The notes under the pieces are model-generated. The model was not told the DNA's origin, searched no databases, and saw nothing but the letters and a program-made list of their open reading frames with translations. The position numbers and the translations under genes are program-made. Positions 44,522 through 56,800 of a stretch of 64,000 nucleotides of DNA are shown piece by piece; the stretch's first letter is position 1; every line of letters starts with the position of its first letter. The stretch comes from Monoplex corrugatus (Eukaryota > Mollusca > Gastropoda > Littorinimorpha > Ranellidae): assembly GCA_030674185.1 (NCBI GenBank), contig JAPXFY010000026.1:47537362-47601361 (forward strand), given 5' to 3'.

Positions 44522-45918
44522 GTACGTTGCTATGCGCGCGTTTAATCAATGATTTGGGGGTATCTTCTGACGCCGGCAACTTGATCAGCGATTTCCTGAT
44601 TTAGTTTTCGTTCAACAAGTATGCTAATCTGTGCACTTGTTTCTGTTTGTGTTGCTTTACATGCAAATTGATCAGATTTAATCGAAAAACGAAAAGTAAA
44701 AAAAATGGAACATTTATTGATTTAAAATGCTAAAATAGGGTAGTTTAGTTCTGATAGATTGGAAGAATTCGTGGAATGGGATCATGAAAATCGGGCTCGA
44801 GGGCTTGTTGTGCCTTGCCAATATACCCGTTGGATCTTTTGAACATCTTTCAAGCCCGTGCATGTATTGTTTGTTGTGAACGAATGAACAGATCTAAGGC
44901 ATAGTCTTCAGATCAAGATAATGCTGTTTTCTTTAGCTTACTGCAATGTGTGACCATTTTCTTAGGCCTACATTTCTCCCCCTCCACCCTCCTCCTGCGC
45001 CATCAGTATCAATCTCGACATCTTTGTTAAGTTGCAGTTCTTTTTACGTATTGTGTTCAAGTTGTTGTTGTGTGTGTTTGTGTTTTGTTTTGGGAGGGGG
45101 GTAGAGAAGGTTGATCATATACATCAGCTGGTACTATTTCTGCTTGATGATTGGACTCTGGACAGGTCATAACTTTCTCTCTCCAATTTACCAGACTTCA
45201 CAAACACTTTATGGTTTATTTTCATGTCAGATCATTTTCCATTTTCTCCAACTGAGCAAAACTTCAGCTAGGAAAGTTCTGTTGTTTTCGTTTTTGCCCT
45301 GATATCTGTTTCTTTGTTCTCTTGACCAAAGCCAGTTGGATGAAAATTTGCATCTGTTTGTTTGTTAATTACATACATGTTATCATTTTATTTTCATGTT
45401 ATCATTTATCATGTGTGTGTGTGTGTGTGTGTGTGTGTGAGAGTTCTGTTTTCTTTAATGTTGGCAGTTGTAGTATACTGTGAATCTGATTTAGTTGTTC
45501 CTTTTCTTTTTTCTTTTTTATGAACTTTTGAACCTTCATCAATTTTTGTCAAATCTGTCATATCAAAATAATTTAATAGAAAATGTTAGTAAAGTAAAAA
45601 AGAAAGAAAAATGTGTGTGGATGTTTTATACATTGGGTCAAGATTCCTTGTAACTGTAACAATTTTATTGAAAGTTTTATCATGTTATTAGCAGACAACT
45701 GATAAGAGTATGTTCGTCTTGGTCTATACATCGCAGAATCCATGACTGGCACAAATGCAGTGGAAAGCTTGATACTGTATGTGGTCAAGTACATTTTCTT
45801 CATAAAAAGATGATTTATGTATTACAAATTTACACTGGTAGAACTGTAATTTCCTTTGAAATATGAAGTACCATGGTATTATATTATGTTGTATTGTAAT
45901 TTGTACACATACACACAC

Positions 45919-46006
<88 letters not shown>

Positions 46007-47223
46007 AAAGACACACATAATTATACATTTACCTATCTCGCTTTCTTTTTCTGTTCCATTCTCTGTATCTCTTTCCTGTCACTAGTGTCAGTCTATTCTC
46101 TCTCTGTCTGACTGCAGGCATGGTCATGTTTTCATGCAAATATTACAAACCATGCTTAGTAATTTCTAATATAGCAAAAAAAATATGTATTCAGATTTTA
46201 TCTGAGATATGCTTACATTATAATGATGAAAATATGTATCTGAATTCTGATAAACATGAAATATGTCAAGTTTGTAGTTACATCATGGTTTCGTTGTCCT
46301 GATTAAAATTCATTGTTTACATAATCATGTATTAAAATGATTCAAAATAAATCAAGAGAAAATCAGATTGGTTTCTTAAGTTGAATGAACAAACAAATTC
46401 AAATGAGAAACCATGTAAATCATTCAATCAATCTAATAAATAATGCATTCAGTTATTATTAGTTTTGTTATTGTCATTGTTAATATTATTGTTCTCATTA
46501 AACATTGACATTGATATCATAAAAGCCTTGTTTCATACTGAGTGCTTTCTATAATGTAAATGTACACATCAAACGTTATTGATGGCATCAAGAATAGTGA
46601 ATTCAGTGGGATAAAGCTGCTTTGAAATCATGATCCTCTTGTTATGCTCTCAATTCTTAACAATCTATAACTTGTACAGATCATTTTAGGTATAAACTTT
46701 TACATAATGTATTATGATTGTATGCTTCCATCATGTTTACATGAATGTCAGTATGTATATGTTCTATGTATGTTCTGTAGTAATTTGTATTATATGTGTA
46801 TGTATTGTGTTATATAAACTCGGTGAATGATCACAGACTTGTCATTGAATATAGGCACCATTGAGAACCAGTGTGATATAAACAAGTTTACAAAAATATA
46901 TCTGCATAAAAAGAAACAAAACCACTTAGCCATGTCTGAAATGTGCCTGATTGTTCTGACTTGGACTGGGTGTAGGGTTGAGAGATTAGAAGAAAGACAG
47001 CGATTTTAACATTTTAACAATGGTGTATTTTGTTACCTTCATTATTTATCTTTTCTGTTCTGTTTTTTGTTTTCCTTGTCATACATTAAGCATTGTTTCA
47101 CTGACAGCTGCATAACTTATTCAGTGACCTAGACATTCATTTTATTGTTTTTAATTGCTATTTTGATAAATGAGTATTTACATGGACTGTCAGTATCACC
47201 AAACTTTACATTTTGTTCCCTTT
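44522..47223 (+). other. Probable first intron of the AKNA-like gene
   Basis: AT-rich; (GT)n at 45409-45439 and (CA)n at 45905-46001. No coding signal. Confidence 0.4.
45905..46001 (+). repeat. (CA)n microsatellite
   Basis: About 95 bp of near-pure CA. Confidence 0.97.
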
Positions 47224-47545
47224 TGGTGTGGTAGGCAAATGGATAAGACTTTAGACTTGCATTTGGAAGGTTTGGGGTTTGATCATACCTGGGAACCTCC
47301 CAGTCCCACCTGTTGTGAGTAAAGGGTGGAAATTTTTCCAATCTCCCAGATCAGTGTGTGTGCAGGCCTGTTTGTGTCTAACCCCTCTTTGCCTGTATAC
47401 ACGCACGGACCATCAAATGTGCATGTTAAAGATCCTAGTGTAAGTATACAGAGTGTGCAGCAACATACCACCTGCGTAGTGTGGGCTAAACAATGTGCAT
47501 TACACTTACTTGAGAAAAATCAGAGTGCGCACACCAACAGTGTCT
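47224..47545 (+). repeat. SINE-B copy
   Basis: Head gtgtggtaggcaaatggata, B-box-like gggtttgatc, and body (cccagatcagtgtgtgtgca, gcatgttaaagatcctagtg). It keeps an uninterrupted TTAA at 47426-47429, where the sister copy at 14341 carries a MITE. Confidence 0.75.
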
Positions 47546-47969
47546 TTGTTCTTTCTTTTATTTTTTTCTTTTATTTTATATTTCGATTTTTTTTTCTGTT
47601 TTACTCTTATTTCTTTGTTCTTTCATTTTTGTGGTTTTTTTTTTTTAATGAATTTTCTCAAATACAGATTATCACTGTAAACAGTGGCACATATTGCATG
47701 ACCCACACACACTGCCAGACTATAATTATTGTCAGCAATAGTAAGAACCTCAGGCACCCTTAGGTGATTAGTGGATATATCAGTCTGCACATAAACAGCA
47801 CGCACACCCTGAACATAACACACTTTCAGAGACTACTTTGAGCAGAGCATAATGGAAAGGTAAATAGTTTTCTTGTGGTTGAATTGGAGTGAGGTGGTAG
47901 AGTGGTAGAGACCTCTGTGATTTTTTAGATCATTAATGAATGTGACGTGTGCTTTATTTTCCCCACCTG

Positions 47970-48698
47970 AGACCTACAAAACCTTGTGAATATACTAGAA
48001 ATAGAAAGCAAAGGTAAGGGGTTGGAACTAAACAGCAGGAAGACTGAAGTCATGGTGATCAGTAAAAAACATGAAATCCCCTCATGCAAAATAACAGCAA
48101 ATGGCACAACCTTGACACAGGTTAATAAGTTCAAATACCTGGGAACAGTCATTTCATCAGATGGCATATGCACATCGGAAATCCGGCAGAATCGGCCAAG
48201 CCAAAACAGCATTCAAGAAGATGACAAGCATTCTTACCAACAAATGCCTATCAATTAACATCAGAAAGAGAGTCCTTGAATGTTATATAGAACCAATACT
48301 GTTGTACGGATGCGAGGCGTGGACAGTCAGCAAGCAAAGCCAGAGCAGGATCGAGGCAGCCAAGATGTGGTTTCTAAAAAGAATGTTGAGAGTTCCATGG
48401 ACAGCAAAGAAAACAAACGAGACAGTCTTGATGGAGGCAGACACAAGTAGGTCACTCATAAGGAAGATAAGGAAAAGACAAGCAACATTTATAGGCCATT
48501 TTATGAGGAAGGGGGATTGGAGCACCTGGTCACAACGGGAAAGCTGGAGGGAAAGAGAACACCAGGTAGACCCAGGGAGAGAATGCTGGACGGACTTGCA
48601 GAGTGGCTGGGGATGAGGAGGGTGGGGGAGATGCTGGGGGCAACGAGAGATAGAGATGGTTGGAAGTCCATGGTCGCCAACGCCATGCGGCAGGGCAC

Positions 48699-48729
<31 letters not shown>

Positions 48730-48735
48730 GACCTT
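47970..48735 (+). mobile_element. RTE-type LINE, 3' end, copy 1
   Basis: Codes in shifting frames for the C-terminal third of an RTE-like (BovB relative) polyprotein: KFKYLGTVISSDG, YGCEAWTVSKQSQSR, MWFLKRMLRVPWTAKK, FIGHFMRKG, RDGWKSMVANAMR. It ends in (GATGAT)n at 48702-48728, a typical RTE tail. Frame breaks at about 48180 and in the G-run 48511-48515. 5'-truncated. Confidence 0.85.
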
Positions 48736-48894
48736 AGTTATTCTTTAGATCATTGTTAATTAATGTGATGTGTGCTCTCTCTTCCACAGCCTTTTGTGTG
48801 TGTGTGTGTGTGTGTGGGGGGGGGGGGGGGTCTGTGTATATACTTTCAGACTGCTTTGAACAAAGAGTCATGGAAAGATAAAAAGGTTGTCTGT

Positions 48895-49060
48895 CCTGAG
48901 GTTGTAGGCAGTGAGGTGGTTAAGACTCAAATTTTCTTTAGATCATTGTTATGAATGTGACGTTGATCTCTTTTTGCTGTCTGGCTTACTTCCCCCAACC
49001 TTAAACAGGGTCAGGCACCATCCACAGCTGAATGGACTGGATGCCACATGCACAAGTGGT
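48895..49060 (+). repeat. Dispersed repeat related to 13126 and 35885
   Basis: ctgaggttgtaggcagtgag, cagggtcaggcaccatccac, agctgaatggactggatgcc. Confidence 0.5.
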
Positions 49061-49089
49061 TTTTATTTCTTTTTGTTTTGTTTTTCATC

Positions 49090-50460
49090 CTGCAAAATCC
49101 CCCTGTGGGGATGCTGGGGGCTCTTCAGTATAGATAGTATCCCACTTTCTGGACATTCTGTGCTAGAAATTTTCTTTTTCAGTCACTCTCTTTGTTTGGT
49201 TGTTCCTTTGCTTTCTTTCATTTCCTCCTATCATTTTCTGCCTTGCTGGTCCATTTGCCTGTATGTGTTTGATAGTCTTACATATTTCCTCTTAGAACTG
49301 ATAATTGGGTAAATGTATTAATTGCATTTTTGGCTCTATGAAAATATGACATTCAGAAGTAATTTCAGGTAATTTAGGCCTAATTTTGTATTTGTTTTAG
49401 TGTCCTTAGTTGTGTTTGTATTTGTTTTAGTGTCCTTAGTTGTGTTTGTATTGTTTTAGTGTCCTTAGTTGTGTTATATTTGTTTAGTGTCTTAGTTGTG
49501 TTTATTTGTTTTAGTGTCCTTAGTTGTGTTTGTATTGTTTAGTGTCTTAGTTTGTTGTACTTGTTTTAGTTGTCCTTAGTTTGTTTGTATTTGTTTTAGT
49601 GTCCTTAGTTGTGTTTGTATTTGTTTTAGTGTCCTTAGTTGGTTTGTATTTGTTTAGTGTCTTAGTTGTTTGTATTTGTTTTAGTGTCCTTAGTTGTGTT
49701 TATATTTGTTTTAGTGTCCTTAGTTGTGTTTGTATTTGTTTTAGTGTCCTTAGTTGTGTTTTATTTGTTTTAGTGTCCTTAGTTGTGTTTGTATTTGTTT
49801 TAGTGTCCTTAGTTGTGTTTGTATTTGTTTTAGTGTCCTTAGTTGTGTTTGTATTTGTTTTAGTGTCCTTAGTTGTGTTTGTATTTGTTTTAGTGTCCTT
49901 AGTTGTGTTTGTATTTGTTTTAGTGTCCTTAGTTGTGTTTGTATTTGTTTTAGTGTCCTTATTGTGTTTGTATTTGTTTTAGTGTCCTTAGTTGTGTTTG
50001 TATTGTTTAGTGTCCTTAGTTGTGTTTGTATTTGTTTTAGTGTCCTTAGTTGTTTGTAGTTTTAGTGTTTGTGTTTTGTGTTTTAGTGTCCTTAGTTGTG
50101 TTTGTATTTGTTTTAGTGTCCTTAGTTGTGTTTGTATTTGTTTTAGTGTCCTTAGTTGTGTTTGTATTTGTTTTAGTGTCCTTAGTGGTTGTATGTTTTA
50201 GGTCTTAGTGTGTTTGTATTTGTTTTTAGGTTTGATTTTTTAAGCCTTCTGTGTGATAAATTGGATGGAGAGGTCAGTGCCAGGGACATCTCCTTAGATT
50301 ATGTGCAGGAATGCATTGATATGTGTACTTAAGTTTCTTTTCCTTATTTTTTTCCTGTTGAAGTATTGTGTATGTTTTGAAGCAGTTATAGCCTGGTATG
50401 GCTTTATGCAGTCGGTTGAGCTTTAAACAAAAATAACAATAACAATAACAATTACAAAAA
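49090..50460 (+). repeat. Family C copy with internal 30-bp expansion
   Basis: 5' part (cccctgtggggatgctgggg) at 49100 and tail (ggctttatgcagtcggttga, then (AACAAT)n) at 50398-50455. The element is about 1.37 kb instead of 0.55 kb because of the tandem array at 49379-50225. Confidence 0.85.
49379..50225 (+). repeat. 30-bp tandem array
   Basis: Unit gtgtttgtatttgttttagt followed by gtccttagtt, roughly 27 units, with shortened units in the first third. The seed unit is the corresponding single stretch in other family C copies (for example tgtgttagtgtccttagtta at 23857). The open frames across it are just the 10-codon repeat. Confidence 0.9.
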
Positions 50461-50840
50461 AGGTTTTGGGTTCAAATCCCATCCAGTCATGTCAAACTCA
50501 CTGGGGGATTTTTTGGCCCAACCGGCTCCTACCCAGAGCTGAGCATGCTGCAGTCTCATTGGGAAGACTGGGACAAGAGAGTTGAGTCTTGTATGCTTAA
50601 TGGACGGTCACTGAGGATTTTCTCAAATGCCTTGACCAACACCACATGTGTTCGTATCTCTCAGGCCTGGTTGATGCCAGGATATATTATGAAAATAGGT
50701 GCAGAATGCAGTCCTCTCATGCAGTCTCAGTTCAGAACTCTGTAGCGTCATGATTATGATCTTCATCATGCATCGTCATAGCATTGTGGACAAAATGCCT
50801 TAGATTCTGTGGCCACTGAAGTAGCAAGAGAAAATGGCAA
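50461..50840 (+). repeat. SINE-A copy, head partly lost
   Basis: Starts just before the B-box (gggttcaaatccc) and keeps the body (ggctcctacccagagctgag). It follows directly on the AAC-rich tail of a family C element. Confidence 0.8.
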
Positions 50841-51034
50841 AGCTAAAGAATTGATAAAAGAAAATTGAAAAAAAAAAGGTTATCTTGTTTCAAATTTACA
50901 AGAAACATTTACACAAACCAGGTTTGAATCCATGCAGTCAAGATTGTAAGGAGGGGGGGGGGGGGGGGGGGATGAAAAAAAGTTTGTCTTCTTTCAAATT
51001 AAAAAAACATCTATCTGTCTTAAAAAACATTTAT

Positions 51035-51035
51035 A

Positions 51036-51073
<38 letters not shown>

Positions 51074-51093
51074 GTCTGTCTGTCTGTCTTCTG

Positions 51094-51126
<33 letters not shown>

Positions 51127-51202
51127 TTGTCTGTCTGTCTATCTGTCTATGTACCATTTAAGTCAGATTTGATCTGTCTATCCATTTATCCATTTATCCA
51201 TC

Positions 51203-51260
<58 letters not shown>

Positions 51261-51262
51261 TT
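51035..51262 (+). repeat. (CTAT)n/(CTGT)n tetranucleotide repeats
   Basis: Three blocks 51035-51090, 51090-51130 and 51205-51258. Similar but more degenerate tetranucleotide DNA covers 51925-52530 and 53340-53870. Confidence 0.95.
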
Positions 51263-51924
51263 AAGTCAGATTCGTGTCCACCAGTCAGATTGTAAGGCAG
51301 GAACGTTTCCCCTCTAGTCTATGCCATTAAGGCTGAAGCGTTGTGAAGGGCCGTGAAAGGCCATAAAGGTCAAGTGATCCAAAAATCGAACCCCCTGTTC
51401 CAACACCCGCATGTATTCCTTTACCAGTAGTAACGTATTACCTATACGTTACGCAGGCCTGGTCTTTGGCTTTAAGCCAATCATTTTAGTGTCACTAATT
51501 CCTCTTGGTGGTTGGTATATAGGTGTGTGTCAGAATGAAGCTATCAGCCCTAGTGGTGCTGTATGGTCAACAAATATTTGGTTTAGCCGGCGAGGCATGC
51601 GAGATATAGAGCTTTGCATTAGTTCAGAGCGGAGCTGGTCGCATTGTGTAGATCGAATTTGCTGTGTGCTTTTCACGCTGGTGAACGGTTCATTTGGATT
51701 GTTGTTGTTGTGCTTGCCAGGGTGAAAGTGATAAGATATTATATACGTGGGACTTAAGAATTTGTGATCCATTTGGAATGTGTGTATGTGCATTGATAGG
51801 TTCTGTGGTGTTGCATGGTGCAGAGGACTGGGTGAGCAGAGGCATCTTTATTGAAAAAAATTGTATGTTTAGTTTCATATTGTTTGTCAGTTTGCTTGTT
51901 TGTCTGTGTGTTTGTCATTGTCTG

Positions 51925-52530
51925 TTTGACTGTCTATCTATCTATCTGCCTAAATATCCATCCATCTGTCTATCTATATCTATTCTGTCTATGCATACCT
52001 GCCTATCCTTTTGCCTGTCTGTCTGTGTGTCTATCTCTCTATGTGTCTATCTGTCTCTCATTATGTGTCTATCAGTATCACTGTCTTTCTGCCTGTCTGC
52101 CCATCAGTCTGTCTGTCTGTCTGTCTTCTCTTCTCTCACTTCAGTCTATCTATCTCTCAGTCTCTCTCTTTTCTTTTATTGTCTGCTGGTCCATCTTTTG
52201 GTCTATATCTTGTGTCTGTCTAGCTATTTCTCTATCTGCCTGTCTATCAGTCTGTCTCTGTATGTATCTCTCCGTCTCCATCTCTCTATCTATCTGTTGT
52301 TTGTCAGTCAGTCTCTGTGTCTGTCTCTCTGTCTTTTGTTTTCTCCCAGGCTCTCAGTGTCTCTCTCCCAGTTTCTCTCTCTTCCTATCTCTTGTCTGTC
52401 TCTTCATCTATCTATCTCAGTATCCATCTAGCTCTTTAATGTCTTTCTCTAGTTGTCTGTCTCTGTTTCTGTTTGTTTATCTCTGTCTATTTGTCTGTCA
52501 GTTCTGTCCATATCATAAGAGTATCGTCTG
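51925..52530 (+). repeat. Degenerate (TCTG/TCTA)n
   Basis: About 600 bp of pyrimidine-rich tetranucleotide drift. No gene. Confidence 0.85.
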
Positions 52531-52633
52531 CCTTTAGGGTTTTGTTTTTGTATTGACTGTGTGTGTGTGTGTGTGGTGTTTTGTGTGTTTGAGCATGTGT
52601 GCATGTGCACACATACACACACACAGTGTGGTG

Positions 52634-52673
<40 letters not shown>

Positions 52674-52923
52674 TGTGCGCATGCGCACACTTATGTACAT
52701 GTACATGGGCATTGTGTAAACAAACTCATGAAATATGTAGTATTTTTAAATCATGAATTGTAAAATTGAATTTGCGTGTTATTGTCAGGCCTGTGATATG
52801 AACATTTTTCATTGTTCCATTGTTGTTGATTTTTCCTGTCTGGTTTCCAAAAACCCACATAAAATGTGGAGAAATCCATTGACGTATTCATGTTTTAAGC
52901 ATATAATATTCATGTGTTTTACA

Positions 52924-53013
52924 GAAAGAAAACTGACAGCAGATTCAGAGTTGGACCTTCTCTGTTGAACAAGAATGATGGAGTGGACACAAAACACCTT
53001 GCCTCTTTTGAGG
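52924..53013 (+). other. AKNA: Possible 5' UTR exon of AKNA-like gene
   Basis: A good acceptor (catgtgttttacag) at 52910-52923 is followed by non-simple sequence, then a weak donor (GAG|GTGTAG) or continuation through the (CA)n tract to the coding start at 53267. No protein similarity. Low confidence. Confidence 0.25.
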
Positions 53014-53029
53014 TGTAGATAACACACGT

Positions 53030-53063
53030 ATACACACACACACAGGTACACACACACACACAG

Positions 53064-53111
<48 letters not shown>

Positions 53112-53122
53112 CACAAACACAA

Positions 53123-53155
<33 letters not shown>

Positions 53156-53165
53156 AAACACAACA

Positions 53166-53200
<35 letters not shown>

Positions 53201-53212
53201 ACACACACACAC
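53030..53212 (+). repeat. (CA)n upstream of AKNA-like start codon
   Basis: Ends 55 bp before the ATG at 53267. It may lie in the 5' UTR or in the preceding intron. Confidence 0.95.
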
Positions 53213-53266
53213 TCATCCAACTGGAATTTGTGAGATTCTTGGAGTGCCATACCTGAACATGTTGCC

Positions 53267-53336
53267 ATGGCACTGACAGGCATCAGCAGTGACTTTGATC
53301 TGGATGACCATGGAATTCTTCGTGATTCCTTTGTCT
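53267..53336 (+). CDS. AKNA: AKNA-like first coding exon
   Basis: ATG plus 22 codons and one base: MALTGISSDFDLDDHG, then ILRDSFV. Donor gtaagt (strong). The motif FDLDDHGILRD resembles FHVDDDGILHD at the start of the next exon. An upstream (CA)n tract ends at about 53212. Confidence 0.75.
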
Positions 53337-53690
53337 GTAAGTATTGATTATATATTTATTTATTTACTTACTTATTTACTTACATATCTATCTGTCTGCC
53401 TATCTTCTACCTACTGTCTGTCTATCTATCTATCTATATCTATATATCTTTATCTATATCTAAATCTATATCTGTCTATGTATCTATGTATGTATGTATC
53501 TGTGTATCTACTATCTGTCTGTCTATCTCTCTATCTATATGTCTGTTCTCTGTCTGTCTGTCTATCTATATCTGTATATCTTTATCTTTAACTAAATCAT
53601 ATCAAAATCTAAATCTATCTATCTATCTATCTATCTATCATCTATCTATCTATCTCTCTCTCATCTATCTATCTCTATCTATCTATCTAT

Positions 53691-53746
<56 letters not shown>

Positions 53747-53830
53747 GTGTTGTGTGTATATATGTATACATATGTATGTGTGTGTATATGTGTATATATA
53801 CATATGTATGTGTACAGATAGATAATAGAC

Positions 53831-53861
<31 letters not shown>

Positions 53862-56800
53862 TGACATGTTTATTTATTTAATTCTATTTATCTGTTCATT
53901 TATGATTTTTTTTTGTAGCCCTATCTTTTTCACTGCTCCGATGTCACTATCCCCACACTGCTCATTTTGACTCTCCAGTGTACCCCCAAGTCCACCAAAA
54001 CTGAGGTCAGGGCATGAAGGACCACAGAATCTGGGACAAATTTTTCATAATTCTATGATGGGAGTAGGGGTGATGGTAATGATGCTGTGCAGATCCATTT
54101 CAGAGTAACACTGTGCATGTGACAGGGATCTCCCATGTGGATGCCAGGGGCTCTTTCAGTATAAATACATGTAGTATCCCCACCTGCTGGAAATTCTGTG
54201 CTAGATATTTCCTCTTTTCTGTCACTTCCTGTTTCTGCCTTGTTTCTTTGCTTTCTGTAAATTTCTTCCTATCCTTTTCTGCCTTGCTGGTCCATTCACC
54301 TGTGTGTTTGATAAAGTCTTATGTATTTTCTCTTAGGTTTGATAATTGGGTACATGTATAAAGTGCAGTTTTGGCTGTAGAGAAATGGGATATGTGGAAG
54401 CAATTTTAGGTAATTTAGGCCCATCTTAATTAATATATGCTTCAGTGTCCTTAGTTATGTTTAAATTTGTATTTAGGTATGTTTTTTTAATTCCCTGTGT
54501 GATAAATTGGACAGAGTAGTCAACGCCAGGGGCATCTCCTTAGATTATGTGCGCAGATGCTTTGATATGTGTGCTTAATTTTCTTTTCCTTTTTTTCCTG
54601 TCAAAGTATTGTGTGTGTACTGAAATGGTTATCACCCTGATATGGCTCTATGCAGTCGGCTGGACTTTAAACAAAAATACCAATAACAATAACATTAACA
54701 ATGTGGCAAGGCTGTACTCTACGCTTACTTTCATAATACATTCAGGTATCAACATCCCATTGTTTGGGATCTGTATATGTGCAGTTTTTGTTTTGTATTC
54801 CCTTCTGCCTGAACAGAGTAAATCCATTTTATCACCTGGAAGATTATATGTGGAAGGCAAATTATGTGGTTATAGATTTATAACAACAATTTGGGAAAAA
54901 CAAACACCATGACACTTTCCCATTACTGACATGAGCAAACAGACACATGAACAAGTGAACAAATGAACCAAAATAAAGGAATAAATTAAATAAACAGACT
55001 TACAAACAAACAAACATGCAATCAGATAAATGAACAATCTAATGCAGAAACAAACAAGCAAGCATGCAAATAAAAAAGAAACAGAAGACAGACAGACAGA
55101 CAGACAGACGGACAGGACAGACAGACAGACAGACAGAGACAGACAGAGAGAGAAATGAACAAACATACATAACCAGATATAAAAATAATTCAAACAAACA
55201 AACAAACAAGACCAACAAATAAGTAAATGAGCAAATAAACACGTAAAAACAAACAAATGAATAATGTAGAAAGAAATAAGTGAAAAGGTGAGTGAACAAA
55301 CAAATGAAGAAATAAACAAACAAACAAAAAGAAAGCTTCAAACAAAGAGAAACTAACAAACAAATAAACAAACAGTGGGTAAACAAACAAACAAGTGAAT
55401 AGGTGAACAAATAGATAGAAGCAAAAAAAGAAGCAAGCAGATAAATAGACAAACAGCAACAGAAATGAAGTAAAACAAACAAAAAGGGAACAACTAAACA
55501 AAGCAATAATTATCCTAATTGCAAATGCATTTAGAACATAGACATGCTGTCACATACAAATCAGACATTATCCTAATTACTTGAATACAAGTAGAATGTA
55601 GTTATACCCATCATCATCAGGTGCCGTGCCGCATGGCGTTGGCGACCATGGACTTCCATCCATCTCTATCTCTCGTTGCCCCTAGCATAGTAGCATCTCC
55701 CCCACCCTCCTCGTCCCCAGCCACTCTGCAAGTCCGTCCAGCATTCTCTGCCTGGTGCTCTCTTTCCCTCCAGCTTTCCCATTGTGACCAGGTGCTCCAA
55801 TCCCCCTTCCTCATAAAATGGCCTATAAATGTTGTCTGTCTTTTCCTAATCTTCCTTATGAGTGACCTACTTGTGTCTGCCTCCATCAAGACTGTCTCGT
55901 TTGTTTTCTTTGCTGTCCATGGAACTCTCAACATTCTTCTTAGAAACCACATCTTGGCTGCCTCAATCTTGCTCTGGCTTTGCTTGCTGACTGTCCACGC
56001 CTCGCATCCATACAACAGTATTGGTTCTGTATAACATTCAAGGACTCTCTTTCTGATGTTAATTGATAGGCATTTGTTGGTAAGAATGCTTGTCATTTTT
56101 TTGAATGCTGTTTTGGCTTGGCCGATTCTGCCGGCTATTTCCGATGTGCATATGCCATCTGATGAAATGACTGTTCCCAGGTATTTGAACTTATTAACCT
56201 GTGTCAAGGTTGTGCCATTTGCTGTTATTTTGCATGAGGGGATTTCATGTTTTTTACTGATCACCATGACTTCAGTCTTCCTGCTGTTTAGTTCCAACCC
56301 CTTACCTTTGCTTTCTATTTCTAGTATATTCACAATGTTTTGTAGACCTGTCCCTTTCATTTTCTGCAATTAGCATGGTGTCATCTGAGTGTCGAATGTT
56401 GTTTATCATTTTTTTCTCCAACCTTTAATCCAGGGTCTTCTTCTAGGTTTCTCATGGTGTTGGTGACAAAACACAACCCTGTCTGACTCCTCTTTTGATG
56501 TTTTGGAAAGAGCTTATATTATTTTCTATTCTCATTGCAGCTGTTTGTTCCCAGTACATATTCCTGATTATTCGTAGATTTTTTCCATCAACATTGAGTC
56601 TCTCCAGTTGGTTGATCAATTCTTCATGTCGTACCGATCAAAAGCCTTGGTATAGTCAAAAAAGCATAAATACAAAACCTTATTCATCTCATTTGACCTC
56701 TCTATGATAGTCCTTGGGATGTATATGGCATTAATAGTTCCCTTCCCTTCCACAAATCCACACTGTTCTGTAGTTATACTATTAAATTTTTATGCTGCAT

